Shown here: positions 36,216 through 44,589 of the stretch, piece by piece
Layout: every line of letters begins with the position of its first letter
How positions within the stretch are numbered: position 1 is the stretch's first letter
Assembly (NCBI RefSeq): GCF_003955715.1
Contig: NZ_CP034463.1
Coordinates: 5,642,001-5,706,000 of the forward strand
Reading direction: 5' to 3'
Length of the DNA: 64,000 nt
Origin: Streptomyces aquilus
Lineage (GTDB): Bacteria; Actinomycetota; Actinomycetes; Streptomycetales; Streptomycetaceae
Position numbers and translations under genes: made by a program
Notes under the pieces: model-generated
What the model was told of the DNA's origin: nothing
What the model saw: only the letters and a program-made list of their open reading frames with translations
Databases searched by the model: none

Positions 36216-37808
36216 ATGAGATCCCTGATCCGCCCGAGACGGACGGCCACCGTGCTGACCGGCGCGCTTACCGCACTCGGCCTGTCCCTGGGAACAGCCG
36301 CCGCGGACACGGTGCCGGCGGAGTTCGGGACCGACTACCACGACCCGGTGACCGCCGCCCCGGCCATCTCGACGCCGCACACCAAGTCGTGTTCGGTCAC
36401 GATCGCCCAGGCGCAGTTCAAGGACTTCACCCCCTACACCGGCACCTACACGCCGCCCACCGGCTGCGGCACCCCCGGCCGCTGGTCCAAGGTCGTGCTG
36501 CGGATGGACGGAAGCGTGAAGGGACGGCAATACGACCGGCTCGGCTATCTGGACATCGGAGGCGTACAGGTCTTCCGTACGTCGACGCCCGAGCCCTCGC
36601 AGGACGGGATCAACTGGTCCGTCGAGAAGGACGTGACCGAGTACGAGAAGACGCTGAGCAGCGCACAGTCGGTCGACATGCTCATAGGCAACGTTGTCAA
36701 CGACACCTACACCGGCGTGCTCGACGTCAAGGTGACCCTCACCTTCTACGCCCCCGAGCCCGGCCGCACACCCTCCGCCCCCGACCGGGTCATCCCCCTC
36801 AGCGACGGCGACAGCGTGACGACCGGCGCCTCGCTGACCACCCCACGCAACTCCACGCGGATTCTCGCCGAGGTGTACGCCACCGGCTCGGGCGGCGGCT
36901 GTGAGGAGTTCTGGTACTCGGTGGTCACGCCGTCCGCGTCGTACTCCTGCGAGGGCGGGGACGACGGTCCGTACCGCGAGGTGCGAGTGAGCATCGACGG
37001 GAAGGTCGCCGGAATCGCCTCGCCGTATCCGAACGTGTGGACCGGCGGCTGGTCGCCCTATCTGTGGTCGGTGATCCCCGCCCCACACGCCTTCGACGTA
37101 CGGCCGCTGGAGTTCGACCTGACTCCGTTCGCCGGCCTGCTCAACGACGGCAGAGCGCACAAGGTCGACGTGTCGGTGGCCGGGGTGCCGAGCGGCCAGA
37201 CGGGGTGGAGCGCGCCGACGAACATCCTGGTGTGGCAGGACGCGCACAAGTCGGTGGTGACGGGCGCCGTGACGTCGTACAGGAAGGCGGATCCGGAGGT
37301 GAACAACACCTACACCGACGGTTCGCTGCGCCACCTGGTGACCGCCGGCAAGGACCGGTTGAAGGTCACCGGCTACCTGGACACCTCCCACGGCCGGGTC
37401 ACGACGACGGTCGAGCGAACAGTCACGAGCGCGATCGACCACCAGTGGACGCCGGACGAGAACACCGACGACCAGACCGGCACGTGGACCGACGACCAGA
37501 CCGTGACCACCAACGGGCACGTCTCCCGCACCGACCGCACCTACACGCTCGACGGCCGCGCCACCATCGACGCGACCAACCGCCTGCGCGTCATCATGTC
37601 CGTCACCGACCGAGCCCACCTCGGCGCCACCCGCATCGACGACACCTACCAGGGAGACGCCACCTTCACCCTCGGCGTCGCCCGCGAGGACCGGCACGCG
37701 GTGGCCACGACCAGCGAGCGCTACCGGCTCCGGGCTCCCGGCGCGTGCTACGACCACACGCTCGCGACCGAGCAAGGGGTGCTGACGAAGGACGCACGCG
37801 GCTGCTGA
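36216..37808 (+). CDS. Secreted PNGase A-like peptide N-glycosidase
   Basis: 530 residues from ATG 36216 (CAGGAAACCC upstream; an ATG at 36198 has a poorer RBS). Signal peptide LTGALTALGLSLGTAAA. The product has TPHTKSCSVTIAQAQFKDFT, VVLRMDGSVKGRQYDRLGYL, TSTPEPSQDGINWSVEKDVT, NSTRILAEVYATGSGGGCEE and FWYSV, matching peptide-N4-(N-acetyl-beta-glucosaminyl)asparagine amidase A, first known from plants and some actinomycetes. It would release N-glycans from plant or fungal glycoproteins outside the cell. Confidence 0.85.
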   Translation: MRSLIRPRRTATVLTGALTALGLSLGTAAADTVPAEFGTDYHDPVTAAPAISTPHTKSCSVTIAQAQFKDFTPYTGTYTPPTGCGTPGRWSKVVLRMDGSVKGRQYDRLGYLDIGGVQVFRTSTPEPSQDGINWSVEKDVTEYEKTLSSAQSVDMLIGNVVNDTYTGVLDVKVTLTFYAPEPGRTPSAPDRVIPLSDGDSVTTGASLTTPRNSTRILAEVYATGSGGGCEEFWYSVVTPSASYSCEGGDDGPYREVRVSIDGKVAGIASPYPNVWTGGWSPYLWSVIPAPHAFDVRPLEFDLTPFAGLLNDGRAHKVDVSVAGVPSGQTGWSAPTNILVWQDAHKSVVTGAVTSYRKADPEVNNTYTDGSLRHLVTAGKDRLKVTGYLDTSHGRVTTTVERTVTSAIDHQWTPDENTDDQTGTWTDDQTVTTNGHVSRTDRTYTLDGRATIDATNRLRVIMSVTDRAHLGATRIDDTYQGDATFTLGVAREDRHAVATTSERYRLRAPGACYDHTLATEQGVLTKDARGC

Positions 37809-38196
37809 CCCCGCACTCAGCCCTTGGCACGCAGTGGCTCCATGCTGCCGCGAAGCGGCGGAACCTTGTCGACGAGATCGGACGGCCGCTCCCCTTCTGG
37901 GGGACGGCCGACGATACGGCGAGTCGGCCGATGGACTCATGACGGGAGACCCTCGTGCCCGCCCGGCCACCGCCCGCTGCCGGACGTGCCGCACCTCCTC
38001 ATCAACTCCTCATCATCGACGAACAGTTCGGCCAAGCCAGCGCTCCCCGTTCCTCTGCCCCAGCGGAAGACGCCGGCCATGGCGAGGGTGACGCGTACAT
38101 GCACGGACACCCCGGCCCACCGGCCGACAGACCAACGCCGCCTCACCGCAGAAATGTCACGCAGAAATTGCGGCCCCCGCCCATCGGCCTGGACGA
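37809..38196. other. Chromosomal flank left of the integrated element, no gene seen
   Basis: No supported gene. The interval runs into the partial tRNA-Gly/terminator copy that marks the left end of the element. Confidence 0.5.
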
Positions 38197-38215
38197 CAAA
38201 GAACCCCCGGGCCGG

Positions 38216-38278
38216 CCTGGGGGTTTCACATGGAGCGGGTGACGAGAATCGAACTCGCGCTGTCAGCTTGGGAAGCTG
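38216..38278 (-). other. Left attachment site: partial tRNA-Gly 3' copy
   Basis: Contains the tRNA 3' end (CCA at 38231-38233 on the reverse strand), T arm and part of the anticodon arm, then diverges after AGCTTCCCAAGC. A terminator-like hairpin precedes it at 38202-38225, as at the intact tRNA. Confidence 0.92.
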
Positions 38279-38443
38279 CGATCACATGCGACCGGTCCGG
38301 GCGCTGACCTGGGCGGGCGGATGGTGGGCGCTCCGGTCGAGCTTGGTTGCCTTCACCGTGATTCCCCGCTGTTCCCCGCCCGACCTGGTGCGCTTGTGGT
38401 GCGGAGTCGTGCGATGTTCAGCGGATCGTGCGGCTGAGTCGCC

Positions 38444-38845
38444 TTACCACTTCCGCCACTTGTTTGTGAGCTGGTACCGACCGAGGCCGTGGCGGGCGGT
38501 CAAGGCGACCACATCGACGCCGTGCTCGGTGAGCGACTCGTCGATGAAGTCGCACAGCTCTTCTCGTTCGTCGGTTTCGAAGGCGCCGCCGTTGTTGGCG
38601 TCGTTCACCTCGTTGAGGGCCAAGACGAAGCGTTCCACCACCGCAAAGACCTGTTCATCGCTGGCCTCGCCAAGTCCCGGAAGTTCGTGCTCAAAGGCGT
38701 CGAGGGCTGCGTCGGTCGTCGCAAGCAGCTCCTCGGGATACAGCGCTGCCATGCACGCACACTCGGGGTCCAGGGTGCCGGCGGCGAGTTCCTCGGCTTC
38801 TTCGGCTATGCCGTGCCGCCAGTTCGTAGTCGGTCTCTCAGCCAT
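38444..38845 (-). CDS. Hypothetical acidic protein (cargo)
   Basis: 133 residues from ATG 38845 (the frame extends to 38992 but the upstream part looks non-coding). MAERPTTNWRHGIAEEAEEL, AAGTLDPECACMAALYPEEL, LATTDAALDAFEHELPGLGE, FAVVERFVLALNEVNDANNG and TDEREELCDFIDESLTEHGV. Acidic and all-helical, ending in a basic YQLTNKWRKW. No RBS is obvious, so a leaderless mRNA is possible. The size and acidity resemble immunity proteins, but that is only a guess. Confidence 0.6.
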   Translation of the reverse strand: MAERPTTNWRHGIAEEAEELAAGTLDPECACMAALYPEELLATTDAALDAFEHELPGLGEASDEQVFAVVERFVLALNEVNDANNGGAFETDEREELCDFIDESLTEHGVDVVALTARHGLGRYQLTNKWRKW

Positions 38846-39131
38846 GGGCAGGACCGTACAGGCCAGGACTGACACCGGTACTGAGGCCCGTGTCACTGAT
38901 GCGCTCTCGGCGCTGGGCGCACGCTTTCCAACTGTGGTGGCGGGATGGCGGGATGTGTTCGGGGGCGTCCACCTGGGTTCATGGGCGGCCAACCGTCAGC
39001 GTCGGGACAGCATCGGGACCGGCCTGAACGGCAGTGAACGTAGCTGAATGAGACGGATGGGTGACGACTGTTCAGGCTGTTCATGTCGTCCGGTGCTGGC
39101 TGTCCCTTGGCCAGCAGACCATCGGCTCGTC

Positions 39132-40337
39132 TCACCCGACCGGTGAGTGCAGGGCGACCATGTTCCCCTCGCTATCACGGAAGCAGGCCCCGCGAGCCCC
39201 CCGTGCACCCGCGCCTGGGTAGTTCTTGCCGACATCGAAGATCTCGCTGGTCGTCCGCGTTCCATCGAGCGGAGCCGACAGCTCAACTGCTTCGAACACC
39301 ACGCCGCGCTCCTTTAGGTGTGCAACGACGGGCTCGATGTCGTCGACTTCCCACGCCATTAGCGGGAACGTGCTGCGGAAGACTGCTTCAGACTGGTCTA
39401 GTAGGAATTCCACGCCACCGCACCGATACAACAACCCATCGGGTCGTGTCTCGACTGCCTCAAGACCAAGTTGCTCCGAGTAGAAACGCTGCGCCCGGAC
39501 CAGATTCTGAGCAGGAAGCCTGATTGTTATACGTGCATGGGCTAGAATCTTTTCGTCATCTGCAGAAGAATCCTCAAGAGCCTCGTCCTTCGGGCGGCGT
39601 CGAATTCCTGCGTTCCGTTCCAGGATTGACTTGGCGATCTCGTATGCTCTCCGGAAATCGCTCACTTTGTAGCCGTTCAGGAAAGAATTGAGATGCGGAA
39701 AATCTGAGCTGTTTTTCAATTTTCGCCAAGCAGGTAGTGGGCAGGTCAGGATATCTGGTATCTCTGGCGGTGCATCTGCGCCTTCCCGAATCAAAGCCTT
39801 TAGTTTGTGTGATAAGTATTCCTCGTCGAGCCGTTGCTGTCGGGCCACGGGCAAATAGTTACCCTCGTACTCTTTAACCAGATGCTTCAAATCCTTGCGC
39901 ATGCGCCCCAGGGCTTCCCTCAGGGGTATTTCTTCATGGACCTGAGGGGAAGACATGATGCGCCGTATCACTTCTCGCACCCCACTGACCTGCTGAACCT
40001 GGTCAGAATACGTCTTTGCTGTGGCGTGTGCCGATAACATGCGGACAGCTAGCTGAACTTTGTCGTGTGCGGAAATCAAATCTTGCAATAGTTCTGTCCA
40101 GGCTTCCCGCTGAGCGCGAGCGAGGTCGGCTTGCCGAAGTACGGAACTAACCACGCCTGTCCCGGCGAATACTGAAGCGAGCTGCAGTAACCACTTACCT
40201 AATTCAGTAGGAGTGTCGCTCGGTTGTCCGATATTCAGTAGAGCGATGCCTGTTGCGGCTGAAGCAAGGGCCAACACGCCCAGAGCGACTGCCAGTTTCC
40301 CCAACCCTGATGTTCGCTGCGCTGTCCGCCTGCTCAT
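39132..40337 (-). CDS. Membrane-anchored helical protein fused to a VOC (glyoxalase-like) domain
   Basis: 401 residues from ATG 40337. Two N-terminal hydrophobic helices (LAVALGVLALASAATGIALL and LLQLASVFAGTGVVSSVL), about 220 residues of helical cytoplasmic region (LARAQREAWTELLQDLISAH, LGRMRKDLKHLVKEYEGNYL), then from ~residue 270 a VOC fold: ARITIRLPAQNLVRAQRFYS, EQLGLEAVETRPDGLLYRCG, GVEFLLDQSEAVF, WEVDDIEPVVAHLKERGVVF and CFRDSEGNMVALHSP. VOC enzymes are normally small and soluble. Codon use between ~39.5 and 40.3 kb is more AT-rich than the chromosome. Confidence 0.75.
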   Translation of the reverse strand: MSRRTAQRTSGLGKLAVALGVLALASAATGIALLNIGQPSDTPTELGKWLLQLASVFAGTGVVSSVLRQADLARAQREAWTELLQDLISAHDKVQLAVRMLSAHATAKTYSDQVQQVSGVREVIRRIMSSPQVHEEIPLREALGRMRKDLKHLVKEYEGNYLPVARQQRLDEEYLSHKLKALIREGADAPPEIPDILTCPLPAWRKLKNSSDFPHLNSFLNGYKVSDFRRAYEIAKSILERNAGIRRRPKDEALEDSSADDEKILAHARITIRLPAQNLVRAQRFYSEQLGLEAVETRPDGLLYRCGGVEFLLDQSEAVFRSTFPLMAWEVDDIEPVVAHLKERGVVFEAVELSAPLDGTRTTSEIFDVGKNYPGAGARGARGACFRDSEGNMVALHSPVG

Positions 40338-40819
40338 GCCGTCAGCGTGTCACTGAATCAATATTCCGTCCAGTCGAGTCATTGATCGCGCTGTGGAACG
40401 ATTGAGGAATTTGTGCGGAGCCTTGAATTGATGTGTTGTCTGGGGACGATGAGAACGCGATCAATACTCTCTCAACCCGGACCATGATGCTGGTCTTGCT
40501 CCGAGACCCAAGCGAGACGATGCGACCTGAGCTTGGGAAGCTCGTGTCTCCTGGTGGCGGATTACTGTGTTGACCTGCGGCCAACGGAGCTGGCGCCCCA
40601 GGTGAGCTGCCTCTCGATTCCCCGGTATTCCTTGTGGTTCCCCGTACAACCTGGCACGCGTCTGGCACGACTTCTTCGCCCCGGACTCTCGGCAGGGGAC
40701 ATTGTGGTCGCGTCTCGTTGGCGTGCCGCGGTGGGTACGCAGAGAACCATGGTGCTGTCGTCGTTTCGTAGGGGAGGATGCAAGAGAGTGCCAACGATCG
40801 AGAGCACGACGGGGCAGGG
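40338..40819. other. Intergenic region in cargo, nothing recognised
   Basis: 480 bp without a supported gene between divergent cargo genes. It includes a 13-base match (AGCTTGGGAAGCT, 40530-40542) to the tRNA anticodon arm, too short to call an attachment site. Confidence 0.45.
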
Positions 40820-41386
40820 ATGAGCCAGGGAGAATCTGAGCCTGCGGTCGGAGTTGTCAAGCCGACGGGCCAGGGGGCACGCGACGCCTGGGGGTCAGAG
40901 GCGTACTTGATCCTCGTAGGCGTAGCGCAGACATACCACGCAGTGATCACTTACAAGGAGTTGGCGGAAGAGATCCAGAGTCGCACTGGTATTCGGACCA
41001 AGACTCTCCTGCACAACTGGATCGGTCCGATCTTGGGCTGGGTGGTGCGTGAAGCCCACCGTCGCGGCGACCCACCACTGACAGCTCTGGTGGTCCATAC
41101 AGACGACGGCAAGGTAGGCAGCGGCTACAAGGAAGTTCTGGTGGTCGCCGGAGAGCCGCCGGTAGATGACGAGCTGGAACGTGAGCACCACGCTGCCGAC
41201 GCCCGCCTTGATTGCTACCGCCATTTTGGGGCGACCTTGCCGCCTGGCGGCGGTGTGCCGGCCCTCGCCCCCAGACTGCAAGCCGCCGTCGAACGCCGTC
41301 GCGAGCGCACCGATAAGCCCGCCCGGATATGTGAGCGCTGCTTCGTCCAACTGCCTTCGACGGGCGTTTGCGATTCGTGCGGATAG
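40820..41386 (+). CDS. Cargo protein with C-terminal zinc ribbon, unknown function
   Basis: 188 residues from ATG 40820 (GGGGCAGGG upstream). SEAYLILVGVAQTYHAVITY, KELAEEIQSRTGIRTKTLLH, NWIGPILGWVVREAHRRGDP and ALVVHTDDGKVGSGYKEVLV form an alpha/beta domain; a basic helical linker follows; the end ICERCFVQLPSTGVCDSCG is a four-Cys zinc ribbon (CxxC...CxxC). The ITYKELAEEI...PLTALVV run loosely recalls alkyltransferase-like DNA-binding proteins but lacks their active-site motif. Such proteins may read or bind nucleic acid; function unknown. Confidence 0.65.
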   Translation: MSQGESEPAVGVVKPTGQGARDAWGSEAYLILVGVAQTYHAVITYKELAEEIQSRTGIRTKTLLHNWIGPILGWVVREAHRRGDPPLTALVVHTDDGKVGSGYKEVLVVAGEPPVDDELEREHHAADARLDCYRHFGATLPPGGGVPALAPRLQAAVERRRERTDKPARICERCFVQLPSTGVCDSCG

Positions 41387-41725
41387 CCGACGACTGCTTC
41401 GTCCCGAAGCAACTTGGGTGGGGGCGCTGCCTTGGGCCCGCCCGGCTCTCACCTGCGCTGATGGTCCGCAGACGTCCGCGCTCGTCCGCCGCTGTTCGTC
41501 GGCGTTGTCACGCAGTTAGACACTCACCCCACGACTCCGACTCACTTCTTGCGGGGCTTGCTCGCCCCTCTTCTTCAGCTCGGTTTGGGCACGCTTCGTC
41601 CAGTCACCTTGGTGGAGGTTGCAACGCGACGTGCCCTTCATCGTCTTGTGCGGCAACTGCCTCGATCCGTCGGCCAACCACATTTGCCCTGCTTCCTCTC
41701 ACCCACGGTCCTTCCCCCTCCCACT

Positions 41726-42598
41726 GAGGGTTTTCAGAGTGGCCCTCGGACGGGTGACGGCGGGACCGTAAGCAACGGACAGGGTCCCCGTGCCGTTGAG
41801 AGAGGTGTCTAGGTCTCAACTCTCCAGCTCAGGAACCCTGTTGGTCCCGCATCCTGCCGCACTCGACCTGCCGCACGCACTCGTGGAGTGGCTGACGATG
41901 CTGATCGTCACCCGCGAGGGTGACCGGCGCTGCAAACTCCGGCCGTCCGAACGTGCGGTGATCGCTCTGGCATACCTGCGTCGGCACGACCCCCTGGCTC
42001 AGCTCGCCGCGGGTTTCCGTATCTCCGTCGGCACCGCCCACGCGTACGTCACCACCGTCGTCGAGCACCTGGCCGACAAGGCGCCGGGCCTGCTGAAGGT
42101 CCTGCGCGAGACAGACCCCGACTACGTTCTCGTGGACGGCACGCTCGCCGAGTGCGACCGGGTCGGCGACGGACGCGCCGACTATTCGACCAAGCACAAG
42201 CGGCACGGTGTGAACGTGCAGGTCATCACGGACCCGGCGGGTCGCACGCTGCGGCTCTCGCCCGCCCTGCCCGGCCGCACGCACGATCTGACCGCCGCCC
42301 GCACCAACAAGATCATCAGGATATGTGAGCGCCAGGGCGTTCCCGTCCTCGCCGACATGGCCTACATCGGCGCGGGCGAGTGGGTCACCACCCCCAAACG
42401 CCGGCCGCCGCAAGGTGAACTCACCCCGACCGAGCGGACGGTCAACCGGGCGCTGTCCGCCGCTCGCGTACCCGTCGAACGAGGAATCGCCCGCCTCAAA
42501 TCCTGGCGAATCTTCCGCAGAGCCCGATGCAGCCCGAACCGCATGACGTCAATCGCCAAGGCCGTCCTCACCCTGGAGCGGCACCGCTGAAAACCCTC
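41726..42598 (+). mobile_element. IS5-group insertion sequence, 873 bp, with target duplication
   Basis: Terminal inverted repeats GAGGGTTTTCAG (41726-41737) and CTGAAAACCCTC (42587-42598), flanked by a 3-bp direct repeat ACT (41723-41725, 42599-42601). It contains a single transposase gene. Intact ends and target duplication indicate a recent insertion. Confidence 0.88.
41790..42590 (+). CDS. IS5-family DDE transposase
   Basis: 266 residues from GTG 41790 (other in-frame starts are possible). N-terminal HTH region ([40 protein letters not shown]), then the DDE domain: [15 protein letters not shown] (first Asp), [24 protein letters not shown] (second Asp), and [17 protein letters not shown] (catalytic Glu in the VERGIARLK motif, family E-R-x-x-x-x-x-K). 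Appears intact. Confidence 0.92.
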   Translation: MPLREVSRSQLSSSGTLLVPHPAALDLPHALVEWLTMLIVTREGDRRCKLRPSERAVIALAYLRRHDPLAQLAAGFRISVGTAHAYVTTVVEHLADKAPGLLKVLRETDPDYVLVDGTLAECDRVGDGRADYSTKHKRHGVNVQVITDPAGRTLRLSPALPGRTHDLTAARTNKIIRICERQGVPVLADMAYIGAGEWVTTPKRRPPQGELTPTERTVNRALSAARVPVERGIARLKSWRIFRRARCSPNRMTSIAKAVLTLERHR

Positions 42599-42601
42599 AC
42601 T

Positions 42602-43195
42602 GGTTCGCCTTGAGTTCGGACATCCAGCGTCGGGCGCTCTGCCCATGCCGGGCAGGGTGCATGGCTGTTGGCATCGGGCGATCCGGGCGCACGTCGGTAA
42701 GTACGACGAACCCCATGGGTTTGCCACCCACCACCGCTTTGAAAGAGAGAGGCTGAATGACCTCACATTTGAACCGCGATTCACCAGTCGAGGGAAAGGG
42801 GCAGGTGTCCGACCACGGGGCACCGTGCTGACCGTGGCGACCCCGGTCCATGACCATCCCGAGTGAAGTCGAAGACAGCTGACGTCTTGGTGGCTACCGT
42901 TCAAGAGCCCGCCTACCGGATGACCGCAAACACTTCGTGCGAGCGGGGTCGTGCTGCATGGAGGTGGCACGTCGACTCGTGTAGCTGGCGATCCAACCCC
43001 GGACGACGCGTCTTTTGGGAGCCAGCTGCCGGGCCCATGCTAGGTCGCCGGCGTAGGAGCATAGGATTTGACAGAATGCATCATCCAGAACGCCGCAAAA
43101 ACGGGGAAAAACGGGCGAAGAGGGGCGGATGGTGATGTTGTGGGAGCGCGCAAGCCTCCCAGGCAGGTCGGTAACTAGCTGCGGAGATGGCCAAC
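42602..43195. other. Region between IS and defence operon, no intact gene
   Basis: Apart from the interrupted frame described above, I see no supported gene. The bases before 43196 should hold the promoter of the hsdM operon. Confidence 0.45.
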
Positions 43196-44578
43196 ATGCA
43201 AGACACTTCAGACGTTACTCGCCGGCTTTGGTCCCTCTGTTCTGTACTTCGCGACGAGGGCGTCACCTATCACGAGTACCTGAATGAATTGTCATACTTG
43301 CTATTTCTTAAGTTGGCCGATGAGCTTAAGATTGAGCAACTCATCCCGCGCGAAAGTCGCTGGCAAGCTCTGCGATCGGCACCTTCGTCAGAAGCCCTCG
43401 CGACTTACGAACGCACCCTGGTTAACCTCTCCACGGCCAAGTCTCAGATCGTTCGCGAGATTTACGCTGATTCATCTACTCAGGTGCGTAATAGTGCATC
43501 GTTGTACAAACTGATCAGCGAAATTGACAACATCGACTGGTATCGGGCAAAGCAGAATGGTCTAGGTGATGTCTATGAAGGATTGATCGAGAAGAACGCA
43601 CAAGAGTCACGGTATGGCGCAGGGCAATACTTCACTCCTCGACCAGTGGTGGACGCGCTAGTGAAGGTACTCAAACCGACGGGGGGCGAGGCTGTCTATG
43701 ACCCGGCTACGGGAACTGCTGGCTTCCTAGTTGCCGCAGGTCTATTTGCCCGCTCGATGGGCAGCGGTGACCTCCGGCTGGTCGGGAACGAGTTGGTCCA
43801 TGACGTGCAACGCATGGCTCTCATGAACCTTCTATTGCACGAGCTACGGGGTGAGATTACGAACGTCGACACTTTGAGTCAGCCCCCTAGAAAACCGGCG
43901 GTCGACGTAATCCTCACCAATCCCCCCTTCGGACTGAAGGGTTCGCTGAGTTCGGAGCAGAAGAAGCAACTGGATTTCCCCACGTCCAATAAGCAGCTTG
44001 CCTTCATCCAACATTGCTATAAATCGCTTGCGAAGAACGGTCGGGCAGCCATTGTCGTCCCCGACAACGTTCTTTTCGAGTCTGGCGTTGCCTGCTCGAT
44101 CAGGAGGGTTCTGCTAGATAACTTCCGTCTGCACACGGTGCTGAGCTTGCCCACTGGAATCTTCTATGCAACCGGAATTAGAACTTCAGTGCTTTTCGTC
44201 TCAAATGACGGTAGGAGCGATGGGACGTGGTTCTATAACCTGCGCAGCGAAGGGACCACTTATGGGAAACGGCGGCAGCTAACAGACAGCGACCTCGACG
44301 ACTTCGTCACAGCTTATGGAGAGGACCCGAACGGCAGGAGCCCGCGCAATCCGACTGAAAGATTTCATTACCTTTCTCGTGAAGATATTGCTTCAGACAG
44401 TGAACGTCTCGACAAGGCAGAAAAGTTCACGAATGAGAGTTCGACTCAGCCCGGCAACCTGCTGGACTTGACGAATTTGCTCAGCAAGGAACTGGAAACT
44501 GCTAGGTCTGCTATCGAATCACTGGAACGAATCTTGGAGGCCTACGGTCTCTCCCGCACTTCGGCCGAGACTTCTTAA
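43196..44578 (+). CDS. hsdM: Type I restriction-modification DNA methyltransferase subunit (HsdM)
   Basis: 460 residues from ATG 43196, chosen because GGAG lies nine bases upstream; an ATG nine bases earlier overlaps it. HsdM_N: DVTRRLWSLCSVLRDEGVTY, YLNELSYLLFLKLADELKIE. N6-adenine methylase core: GAGQYFTPRPVVDALVKVLK, SAM motif DPATGTAGFLVAAG, and catalytic DVILTNPPFGLKGSL (NPPF). Helical C-terminus (ELETARSAIESLERILEAYG) for HsdS contact. The first gene of a four-gene operon whose GC is visibly lower than the chromosome; 11 bp precede hsdS. Confidence 0.95.
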   Translation: MQDTSDVTRRLWSLCSVLRDEGVTYHEYLNELSYLLFLKLADELKIEQLIPRESRWQALRSAPSSEALATYERTLVNLSTAKSQIVREIYADSSTQVRNSASLYKLISEIDNIDWYRAKQNGLGDVYEGLIEKNAQESRYGAGQYFTPRPVVDALVKVLKPTGGEAVYDPATGTAGFLVAAGLFARSMGSGDLRLVGNELVHDVQRMALMNLLLHELRGEITNVDTLSQPPRKPAVDVILTNPPFGLKGSLSSEQKKQLDFPTSNKQLAFIQHCYKSLAKNGRAAIVVPDNVLFESGVACSIRRVLLDNFRLHTVLSLPTGIFYATGIRTSVLFVSNDGRSDGTWFYNLRSEGTTYGKRRQLTDSDLDDFVTAYGEDPNGRSPRNPTERFHYLSREDIASDSERLDKAEKFTNESSTQPGNLLDLTNLLSKELETARSAIESLERILEAYGLSRTSAETS

Positions 44579-44589
44579 GGGGCCAGCGA

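Larger units (their letters stand above)
41604..42857 (-). pseudogene. Putative ORF interrupted by the IS element
   Basis: Leftward frame 42857-42600 (starts MVMDRGRHGQHGAPW, reaches SELKANQ) hits a TGA made by the IS end. If the IS and one copy of its ACT target duplication are removed, the frame continues without shift into 41722-41604 (WEGEGPWVRGSRANVVGRRI ... VALQPPPR, stop), giving ~126 residues. No family is recognised; it could be a chance frame in GC-rich DNA, but the exact frame restoration supports an interrupted gene. Confidence 0.35.

Noticed and set aside
40530..40542. Third attachment-site copy (AGCTTGGGAAGCT) suggesting nested elements
   Set aside because: Only 13 bases, self-complementary, with no flanking tRNA similarity.
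42645..42866. Forward 73-residue frame between IS and hsdM
   Set aside because: No RBS and no recognisable sequence; lies opposite the interrupted frame.
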